A DNA stretch of 64,000 nt, from positions 186,001-250,000 of the forward strand of contig CALZFC010000044.1 in assembly GCA_945643635.1 (NCBI GenBank), given 5' to 3'. A program made the position numbers and the translations under genes. This DNA is from Allodiplogaster sudhausi (Eukaryota > Nematoda > Chromadorea > Rhabditida > Diplogasteridae). Of this stretch, positions 55,821 to 64,000 are shown piece after piece. The notes under the pieces were generated by a model that did not search any database, was not told the DNA's origin, and worked only from the letters and a program-made list of their open reading frames with translations. Each line of letters begins with the position of its first letter. Position 1 is the stretch's first letter.

Positions 55821-57371
55821 GCGTCAAGAAGGCAGTCCGTTCCCGATCGGAGCAGCGTGGGCGCACTGCGCGGGCAGCACGCCGCAGCTGCGCGGCTACA
55901 CCTGCGGCCTATGGACGGCATTCCACGCGATCACAGTCGCCGCCTCCAAGCAACAGAACAGAGGTCGGTCGGATGGGGGAGGCTGGCCTATTGGTAGAGA
56001 GAGAGTTGGACTACTCGGCCCCATGAGCAACCTCATAAAAGTTGATTTCAAAATCTTCGAAGACAAAAAGAAAAATGTTAGCTCCATAATGAGACAATTA
56101 GCGTACATGCGGTTTTCCAATCACGTGAGCGAATATCGCTTCCGCCAACTTATAATTATTGCTAGAGCTGCCGCTTCTATCGGAATTTGCACTACTGTTA
56201 TCGCAATAGGATACTACTCTCTATTCCCAACTTATGTGTCTGCTCTCTCTCTCTTTTTATATAGCGCCATCTCTCCCTCTCTTCCTCTCTCTCTCACTCT
56301 CTCAATCTCACTTTCCGTCTCTCTCTCTCTCTCTCACTCTCTTCCTCAGCTCCACCGATGGCGACTCTGGGTGCGATCCGTGGCTGGGTCGCCAACTTCC
56401 TCGCCTGCCGCCCTTGTCGCAATCACTTTGTCAACATGACGACGCAGAGCTTCTCGATGGAGCAGAATGTACGCGTGTTGAATCACTCATTTCATTTTTC
56501 AGACATAAAGGCGCGAATTCAAAAATGAGTTTTTAGCTCCTTTAATCGAGGTTTTAAAAAGAAAATGATTACTGACTATTTTTTTAATATATGCATAAAA
56601 CTTGTGATTTCTTTACAGGTGCGCAGTGCCGACGATGTCTACAAGTATCTTTGGAAGGCACACAACATTGTGAACGGACGCCTCCAGGGAGACGCCTTCA
56701 CAGAGGACCCGCAGTTCTTGAAGTATCAGGTTGGTTCAAGGCAGAGAGAATACGGGACTGGAGAGAGGAAAATAGAGGGAGAGAAAGAGGAAAACAGAGA
56801 GATATCGAAGGGGAAAGAGAGCGAGAAGGAGAGAGGGCGCGAGAGAGGGAGAGGAAAAATATGACATATGTATGTATGTACGTATGTACATATGTACTGT
56901 ACTTGCCAAAAGGTTATGCATGAAAAACCTTCTGGTGTTTCATGCACAATTCTCTTCAAAGTAGAAGAAAGCTTATGAAATATTCAGAATTGCTTCTTTA
57001 TGCTTCAGATATTTAATGCTCTCATTCTTAGTTCCCTGCTCCCTTCCTCTGCCCGAACTGCTACCGCAACGGCAATCTCAGCGACTCAGACACCGCGCCG
57101 TTTTTGCTCAAGTTGGTTTTTTTTGTAATCTGGAAAGATTGAGCAGCAAATATTTGTGGTACACTTAGGGGTCATTTAATTATTTTGAGATTATCTCTTC
57201 CATATGCGTTTTCTTTTGTTGTATATGAGGACAATTCCTAATTCATTTTTTTTCTGTAATTTAATTATTTAAGAAATGTGTGTATTCAGATACTACTCGG
57301 ACATCCAGCCCTTCAACGGACCGGTAGAGAACGCGATTCTGCGGCGAAAGAGGTTTCTAGGCTACTTTTAA
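51336..57371 (+). CDS. qsox: Quiescin sulfhydryl oxidase (QSOX)
   Basis: QSOX enzymes oxidise protein thiols to disulfides in the Golgi and extracellular space, passing electrons from a thioredoxin CxxC through an Erv/ALR FAD domain to oxygen. Proposed exons: 51336-51393, about 51506-51651, 52784-52870, 53018-53104, 53429-53518, 53622-53680, 53835-53931, 54024-54141, 54229-54304, 54578-54712, 54850-54900, 55075-55207, 55542-55661, 55822-55963, 56350-56468, 56619-56729, 57032-57111 and 57290-57371. The sum is 1791 nt (596 aa), in phase throughout. Features: signal peptide MLWLLLLVPLAANA; active site FYADWCGYC; VINCADAF and SFPTVK of the first Trx domain; a redox-inactive second Trx-like region (LNFTDFPALAILIRG); the helical spacer; then the Erv domain with YTCGLWTAFHAITV, the catalytic pair CRPCRNHF, the FAD-binding W-x2-H-x2-VN (WKAHNIVNGRL) and the structural CPNC. 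No C-terminal membrane segment is visible. Exon 2 has no AG at its expected acceptor. A partial duplicate follows at 58.5 kb. Confidence 0.9.
51466..51505 (+). repeat. (CT)n directly before QSOX exon 2
   Basis: Pure (CT)n ends in TCTTTCC followed by the coding GACTACACTCC. No AG separates them. Confidence 0.9.
55770..55821 (+). repeat. (CT)n acceptor tract of the QSOX Erv exon
   Basis: The tract runs into TCTGCAG, the acceptor of exon 55822-55963. Confidence 0.9.
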
Positions 57372-58490
57372 CTGAAATAGTTCTCATTTAAGGTGGGAAA
57401 CAATTCTTATGTATCTAGTTATTAGAAATAGAATGATCCTAATTGCATGTAGAAAAACTCGAGTTCTCATTTTATGAAACTTTTGTTCATAATATTAACA
57501 GGGAATATTTTGGCCCACATACGATGTACACAATGATAACTTCACCTCGTCGAATTGTCGATATTTGCACTAGTCTATGACAAACATGAGAGCTTTACTG
57601 TATTCTGACAACGATGCAGTTGTTGTTGTAAAAAAATTTTTTCTGTAAATCTTTTTAATGTTTTTATTAATATGATTGTTATGCTACGGATTTTATTGCG
57701 AACATTTTGAATTTGAAAATTAGTTCCGCTCTAGAATCAATTCAAAATTTATAACTGTTCTTTATTCAGTTTACAATTTGTATTTACTTTTTCGCACTAC
57801 TTATTTGACGCATTTGTATATTATTAATAAATATTATATGCAGATGCATAACAGATTGTATGAACAAGGAGAAGAAAGACGCCTGTTGAACAAATTGGGG
57901 CTATATTCTAGTGTAGGCGTCCCATCGAATTATGGGCGTCCCATGGCAATGAGACGCCTTTCTTTTTTCCCTACACTAGAAAACAGCCGAAATTGCTTGT
58001 ATGCTGCGCTTTTCTGAACCCTCCTTTATAGTTAAGAATTTTTTACATTAGAGCTTTGCTTTCATGGCATTCACATGCGAACCGTCCTGACATCATTCCC
58101 TGTCGTTATTCTTAAAAACCCCTGCTTCGGCCAAAATGCGCCAGCAAAACATGGGAGTTCATTGAAGTGGGACATTTTCAATCAGACACCCGATTCTTGT
58201 TGGAAAATATTATTTTTAATGCAGATCATGGAGACGTAATGAATATGGAAAGGATTATGTTGTTTTTTAGAGGAGAAAGAAGAAGAAAAAATTATCTTAC
58301 AGCTGTAAGTCAAATCGGATGATGTGAGTAGGCCGTCTTGGTTGGCTTGGAGGAGTGAAAGGAAGACGACGGAGTGCGCGAGAAAGTCGATGCAGACGTC
58401 CGCGATCAGCGTCTGTCCAAATTGGCGCGAGATTTAAACGACATTTATAATCCCCCTTATAGAATAAAGAAAAAACTCTTTACATTTTAG
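57372..58490. other. QSOX 3' flank; contains a segment repeated at 60400-60800
   Basis: No gene is seen. The block from ATGAATATGGAAAGGATTAT (58238) to about 58440 recurs after the QSOX duplicate at 60410-60800 and so brackets the duplicated unit as a direct repeat. Confidence 0.6.
57906..57989. repeat. Short foldback with TTCTAGTGTAG ends
   Basis: TTCTAGTGTAG at the left and CTACACTAGAA at the right flank an 84-bp block that contains two GGCGTCCCATnG phrases and a GACGCC complement. It is a small hairpin or MITE-like element; no target duplication is seen. Confidence 0.45.
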
Positions 58491-60403
58491 GCCGTTCTCG
58501 ACGACAACTCCGCGAATAAGTTTCCAGACTGGCCAAAATTTGAGAAACTGTCAGTTTTTCAGGGCCTTTTTTTGCAACAAAAATCAATATTGATTGAATT
58601 TTTTAAAAATATATATACTATTACCAGAACTGAGTCACCGGACATTCTTCAATCTTGGACGGAGAATGTCGGAAATGTCGCTGTCGTCTTTGAAGATAAC
58701 ACGACTTCACCCATCGGTGCACAGGTGCCTGAATCTCTTGTTCATACATCAAGATTAGGATGGAAAATCAAAAAAGGCGACCAATCCACGGATACTGTGC
58801 CCTCTATGGGTGCTATGTCCTCCGCGAGATACTGTATATAATCTCATTACTTTGCGCAGCTTCTGCTCGATCTTGCACCACAACGCCATCGAATGATCGC
58901 CCGTCGGGCTGCATCGAATCATCCGCTTGCTGGTTCCTTTTTTTTAATTTACCGCCATTCAGAAAAATAAATGCACTAGTTGTAAATGAATTAATCTCTC
59001 ACCTCAACTCAACTTCACCGACTTCCCTGCGCTCGCGATTCTGACGCGCGGATCGCAGAAGCCGGCACTGGCTAATTATTTTTTTTACAACGCCCTTTCA
59101 GTTTTTTTTACAACGCTCTCTCTTTCTCTCTTCACTCTCTCGCTCCCTGTTTATTTATAATTTCATTTTATTGAACATATTTCTAATTTTTTTTTTCTTC
59201 ATTTCGTCTCTCTGTCTTTCTTCCCCTCTATATCTACAATTCTTTCTGTCTCTTCCATCGACATATTATCTTCTAATTTGAGATTTTATTTTCCGAGGCG
59301 GTATTTCATTACTAAACAAAATGTCCACATTCTTCCGTTGCCTTGCCCTTTCTCACTGACCGCCGCTTCTCCTCTCATTCTCTCCGCTTGGCTCCTCGGA
59401 AGGCGGCCTCCTCCGTTACGGCTTCGCTGGCGTGGTCAATGACTTCTTGTCCACGCTCCATGAGAAGGAACGGGCTACCGCGCAACGAAATCAATCAGCG
59501 CAAACGTGCACGATGCAGCCAAATGAGTTAGACTGGACTTTTAGTGCTAATGTCAGCCTTGAAATTTTTTTTAGTGCTACCGTAACCATAATGACTTTAA
59601 TTGCTACTGTCAACATTAACAAATATAAGATCGTCTTAAGATGCAAGCAGCGTTACTATGTCGCCGAAGTCGACATGCTGAAAGCGCTGAGGTAATTCGC
59701 TGGTTTTTTAAAATAAAATTAAGCAAATATCTAGGAAAATATTTGAAAGCATTAAAGGTTATCAATAATACGTTCATATTTATCTTCATTTCTGTACCTA
59801 AATTTTGAATAAATCAGTTATGTATATACCGAACCTGATGAATGACCAGGTCTGCCGTCCTCTACGACCCGGCGATGCACGGCGCGACGCTGAACGCGAC
59901 CGCAACGCGTGCGCTGCGCGACTTTGTCACTTTGCTGCGCGACTTTCTCCCGACAAGAACGACGGCGAATGGTGGCGAGATGGTCGATATACGGAATACT
60001 TCTAATTACCGTTGATTATATTATTTTTCTTATTCATTAAATGTTTTATTAACCAAAACACTCTCGGCAGTCCTTATTCTTCAGAGTCTACAATTCGTCT
60101 TTCTCAAAACAAAACCAATTTTTCAAAGAATTTTTTACTCATTCTCATGACTTTTTTTAGTCCTGGCAATGAGTAATTTAAAAATTTGAACCCACGAAGC
60201 CTGCTGGTTTTCGAAGTACTGCCTTTTATATAATACGAACGAACTACCATTTAAATCGATCATTCCGGTTGTTGAGGTAGAAATTATTAAAAAGAAAAAT
60301 AGTATATAGAATATGTACATTATAAATAAAACTAAAATATCTAATTGATTCAGCCGCTGGCGCTTTCGCTGGGCTCTACGCGTGTTTTTAACCGGATCAT
60401 GGG
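58491..60403 (+). pseudogene. Partial tandem duplicate of QSOX (eight exons), decayed
   Basis: Copies of QSOX exons 6-13 in order with introns: 58491-58549, 58628-58724, about 58820-58945, about 58997-59074, about 59394-59513, 59641-59691, 59850-59982 and 60354-60403 (truncated). Intact splice sites remain for several exons. The acceptor of the third exon (CAG to CTA), of the fourth (CTCAG to CTCAC) and of the fifth (ACAG to TTGG) are lost, and the last exon breaks off after AACCGGATCATGG. There is no signal peptide, no first Trx domain and no Erv domain. It is a non-functional DNA-level duplicate. Confidence 0.88.
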
Positions 60404-60507
60404 ACTGAAATGAATATGGAAAGGATTATGTTGTTTTTTAGAGGAGGAAGAAGAAGAAAAAATTACCTAACAGCTGTAAGTCAAATCCGCTGATGTGAGT
60501 CTTGGTT

Positions 60508-60712
60508 TTATTTATTTATTCATACATCATTAAGATGTGACGACATTAATAGAAAAAATGACGAGTCAGCATGTGTGATTAAAGGGTAAGGGAATGGCAG
60601 CAGACCGTTCACGACATCGCCGGAACGGGAGTGGCAAGTTCCCGGAGAGGGGGTGGACGAGGTCCCCTAAGAGGTTGCAAGGCTCCGTGGACTGTGCTGG
60701 TTTGGCTGTAGG
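60508..60712 (-). mobile_element. LINE 3' end fragment
   Basis: The TTTTATTTATTTATTCATAC tail, GATGTGACGACATT, and AGGTTGCAAGGCTCCGTGG match the other LINE ends at 30.5, 37.9 and 43.0 kb. It interrupts the repeated QSOX 3' flank between GATGTGAGT and GTTGAGGAGTGGAAGG. Confidence 0.7.
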
Positions 60713-60799
60713 GGGTTGGCGTTGAGGAGTGGAAGGAAGACAACGGAGTTGATGCAGACGTCCGCGATCGTCTGTCCAAATTGGTGCGAGATTTAAACG

Positions 60800-61750
60800 G
60801 CAGTTAAAATAAAGCAGCAGTTATCTTTACACGCGAGCTCACAATAGTGTCTGTACATCTAGAAGGTCCAGCTAGAAGTTTAAATGTTCCGCTAGCAAAC
60901 TCTTTTAGCATGAAAAGTCTTATTGACGCTGCTCAAACTTCATGGAAGTCAGGGCGTATTGGAATTGATTTATTGCATTATCATCAGTGATTCTAGAATT
61001 ATTGTTATTTAAGACAATATGTTCAAAAATAACTCTCATCCAAGCTTTTTTTTCATTATTTCCAACAATACGAGCACACGTGGTTTTCATCGCAGAAGCG
61101 CCTATATTAGAAGCGCACTCGGTGCAACCCACGATTACATGAAACATAGGAGCATAGAAATTCAACACATAAACAAATCGCTGTCTGGTTTGAATAAGTG
61201 TTGGATGTATGTAAAAAGGGGGAGAGTATGAGAGAGAGAGAGCGAAATATGTACATACATATGTAGGTGCTGTTAGTAAACATGTTCTAGAACGAAAACA
61301 AAAGAATGAAAACACAGAGAAACATACATATGTACATATGACATACAAATACATATACATTCGTATAAAATCTGCTCCTCTCTCTCTCTTTCCATGAAAA
61401 CCACTTCATCATTAGTCTGGCGCTATCACATCATTTTCCGTAAAATAACTAACATCAACAGTCTTCCTCCCGCGAGATTGAGAACTCATCTTGTATTTCA
61501 AACTGGTTTTAGAGGCTTGCATTTCGGTCACGCCCTCAAATTTTAAAGGGGGGGGGGGAGTGAACTTAAACTTGGCAAATTCTGTTGTGAAGATGTTCCC
61601 TTATTGTTAATTCATTGTGTTTATGTCATCCGTTAGGCCATTTTGATAAATTGCCTTTTATAATATATCTTTGTGCTTACAAGGTTCATCTGATCAACAT
61701 AAGCCTCGAGACAGCTCTATTTAATGTTCTTTTTTCTGATATAAAATACA
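60800..61750. other. Intergenic; no gene seen
   Basis: AT-rich sequence with a palindromic ACATATGTAC-type microsatellite (61249-61263, 61324-61339) and a G-run at 61548-61558. No protein signature. Confidence 0.5.
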
Positions 61751-63438
61751 ATGCCGAAATCCGGAGGCCACAGCACAGTTTTTAATGCAGCGGAAAAGCA
61801 TCGCCTTTCAAGGACACACATTGTTATTCTCCTCGGATGGGCTGGTTAATTTTGCTTATATTTTCTAAACAGTGTCTTAAAAAAGCCTCCATCTTATTTT
61901 ACATATTTTTGACAGGAGCTGCCCCACGGAGACTCGCAAAATATGCGGAATTCTACACGCAAAAGGGCCTCGAGACGATAGCCTACATTGCGCCATTTGG
62001 TGTACATCGGATGGGTGCTAGTCTTCTTTACTCTTTTTTTCTCTCTAGCCACTATCTTCTCTAGTTCTTTCAATCTCTCTCTCTCTCTAATTCTCTTTTA
62101 TGTGCATATTTCTCTAATCCCCCCCCCCCTATTTCACTCGCATTCCATTCTTGGTGAAAGTAATTAGACCCAGAATGAACATGCCCTCTACAGGACAGCA
62201 TTCGCGTGTCCGGTCTCTCTACCTCTCTTGCTGACGTCCTCCCTGGTCGGCGTCTGATTCTGCATCTGTTGAGTATGCACGGAGCACAGGCTCTAGTCTC
62301 GCTCCTCCACCATCCGGCGTTCTCTCGCATCCTCCTCCACACCGACCTCGTCGTCTTCGATAGCTGCCCTATTCATACGCATCCATTAAAGGTGCAAATT
62401 ATGTCATTTGCTTATCAATAACAGAAGTCTCAATAGGGCATGATTTATCAAAAAAAGATCAGTTGAAAGAAAACAGTATTGTTACTCAACTGCCCTTTGC
62501 GATCTCTGATGATTCCACTCTTTTTTCTTTCTCTGTTTCTCCCTCTCTCTTTTCACTCTCTCGTATCTCTCGCTATTTTTATTCCTCTCTTTTTTCCTTC
62601 TCTCCCATCTCTTTCTCTATTTCTCTCTCTCTCTGTCCTCTCTTCAAGGTCTCGCAATTATACTCCACCGTCGCGGACCCCGTCAACGCCGCATGGCTTT
62701 CGAGAGCGACTTGGTGGCAGAGATGCGTCGCCTTTCCGTTATGGAAAGGCTTCAAGTTATTTCTCATTTATTCTCTTAATTTATCATTCAATTTATATCT
62801 AATGTTTTTTTCTTTGTGAAATTTTTTTACATTTTTTTTTACATATATGTTTTCATAAGTTTCCTTTTCTTGCGAACAATAAGTTATCTTGCTTTTCTAA
62901 AGTTGATTTCCAATATTTTCACAGCTGCTCAAGATTGGCAGCGAAGGCCTCAAGTAATTTGTCGCCTTGTCCGTCAGCGCCGCTCGGCCGCGTGACGTGA
63001 GCAGTGCGCACTTCTACTTGCCGCGCAACTTGCTCTTCTTCTACTCGAAGGCGGATACAGTTTGTTCGGCCGACTCCATTAGGGTACGGCGGCTGCTCCC
63101 TTGCTTTTCACTCCTCGCTTAAACTCTTTACTTCACTTTATTCTTTTTGCTCTAGAACAAAAAAGCGAAATCTCTATTAATACTTGCATGATGTTACTAG
63201 TAACTATTTTATATACTTCCATAGGTACATAAAACGACGCTCTATTCAGAAGTTCCACACGTATCTTTCTGAGCGACGTGGCCTTCTGGTGTCAGTTCAC
63301 TGCTTCGTCGACTCTCACCACGTCCAGCATCTCCTCCGTTATCCCAAGGAGTACTCGGATGCCGTCGATCGGGCACTTGCCAACATTTCCATTGCCACTT
63401 TTAGTACGCCGGACGAACAGCGGAGATGCAAGCTGTGA
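61751..63438 (+). CDS. TMEM53: TMEM53/DUF829 family protein, possibly disrupted
   Basis: TMEM53 proteins are alpha/beta-hydrolase-like proteins linked to the nuclear envelope; no enzyme activity is firmly assigned. Proposed exons: 61751-61844, 61916-62001, 62194-62391, 62649-62755, 62925-63083 and 63250-63438. Exon 1 ends in THIVILLGWAG, the family's first strand and GWxG loop; exon 2 continues RRLAKYAEFYTQKGLETIAY; exon 3 has the conserved VVFDSCP; exon 5 has NLLFFYSKADTVCSADSIR; exon 6 has CFVDSHHVQHLLRYPKEY, the C-terminal S-x-HV-x-H-x3-YP signature. Two problems: exon 5 carries an in-frame TAA (62955-62957), and exon 4 joins exon 3 in phase 0 but needs another phase to enter exon 5. Either my exon 4/5 borders are wrong, the assembly has errors, or the gene is degenerate. 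The first, second and last exons are secure. Confidence 0.7.
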
Positions 63439-63600
63439 ATAAGTTGAAATTGGAAATTAATTGTATGTACTATATATCTTATTCAGAAGTAATGTAAGAA
63501 CACATGAGTTGCATGACACCGACGACTTTCTGTAACTCGTGATGCAATTCGCCGCTGTTCTTCTTTGTGCTTTGTTCGGGGAACATCTGGGAAAGAAATT

Positions 63601-63676
63601 TAGAATGTGTGTAGTCTGCTTGTGAACCTGATCAATCATCGCTAATCAGTTTCACAAGCAGACTACACACATTCTA
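63601..63676. ncRNA. Pre-miRNA-like hairpin (32-bp stem, 12-nt loop)
   Basis: The first 32 bases (starting TAGAATGTGTGTAGTCTGCT) are the reverse complement of the last 32, with one mismatch. The loop is CAATCATCGCTA. The stem length, single mismatch and small loop fit a microRNA precursor or an endo-siRNA hairpin; a MITE remnant is the main alternative. It lies about 160 bases downstream of the TMEM53-like stop codon. No homologous miRNA is recognised. Confidence 0.45.
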
Positions 63677-64000
63677 CCGAAATAACTGCTACATCTCTAT
63701 CTCTTACAATCTCATTGAGTTTCCTTTAATCTCTCGCTCTCTCTCTCATCCTCTCCCTCTCTCTTCCTCTCTCTTTCTTTTCTTTTCTCTCTCCCTTTTC
63801 TTCCCTCCCTCCCACATTCTCTCTTCCTCTTTTTGAACTCTATATCTCTCTGTTTGTGTCTGTGCATCTCGTACTAGTCTCTGTACATTGCTGCTTCAAT
63901 CAAAATAGCTCTATCTGAACTTCGATCCCTCCGCTGACTGTCACCGCTGTTAGAACTGATGTTAACGAGTAAAAGAAAAGAGAACTCTCACAAATTGGTA
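63677..64000. other. CT-rich right edge, no gene seen
   Basis: Mostly decayed (CT)n (63725-63850) and unique sequence without a coding signature. Confidence 0.5.

Overview
The window is eukaryotic nuclear DNA and almost certainly from a nematode. The genes are split by many short introns with GT/GC...AG borders, and one of them (2.5-5.6 kb, minus strand) encodes a secreted protein ending in a ground-like domain, a hedgehog-related family known from nematodes. I cannot name the species. All gene models were spliced by eye from splice sites and reading phase, so exon borders are proposals.

Layout. (1) 0-10 kb: a ground-like (grl) gene on the minus strand, plus exon 1 of a tandem paralog cut by the left edge. 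The 4 kb upstream holds only (GA)n/(CT)n microsatellites and anonymous sequence. (2) 10-16.4 kb: a complete gamma-type syntrophin gene (PH, PDZ, second PH and syntrophin-unique region), about 560 codons. (3) 16.4-40.6 kb: a patchwork of segmental duplications. Syntrophin 3' exons recur in direct and inverted orientation, mixed with exons of a diverged, broken QSOX paralog. This block has been colonised by mobile elements: a Helitron whose body is a ~99 bp minisatellite packed with heat-shock-element motifs, a full-length hAT transposon nested inside that Helitron, a foldback TA-flanked MITE nested inside a LINE fragment, TTAA-flanked MITEs and several truncated LINE 3' ends. (4) 40.6-51.3 kb: no gene seen; LINE and repeat fragments, two hairpin elements and dense microsatellites. 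(5) 51.3-57.4 kb: an 18-exon quiescin sulfhydryl oxidase (QSOX) gene with signal peptide, a CxxC thioredoxin domain and an Erv/ALR domain. (6) 58.5-60.4 kb: a partial, intron-containing duplicate of that gene that has lost splice sites. (7) 61.7-63.4 kb: a TMEM53/DUF829-type gene with one in-frame stop and an unresolved phase, followed by a pre-miRNA-like hairpin.

The genes do not form a pathway. The grl product and QSOX carry signal peptides and should enter the secretory route; syntrophin is a cytoplasmic membrane-scaffold adaptor; TMEM53 family members are nuclear-envelope proteins. What unites the window is its history: exons of the two flanking genes (syntrophin and QSOX) were repeatedly copied, inverted and joined in the space between them, and transposon insertions give relative dates for some of these events.

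The most interesting single item is the Helitron at 22.2-26.7 kb. Its ends can be placed to the base by comparison with an uninterrupted copy of the target sequence, and it carries about nine and a half repeats, most containing extended heat shock element arrays.
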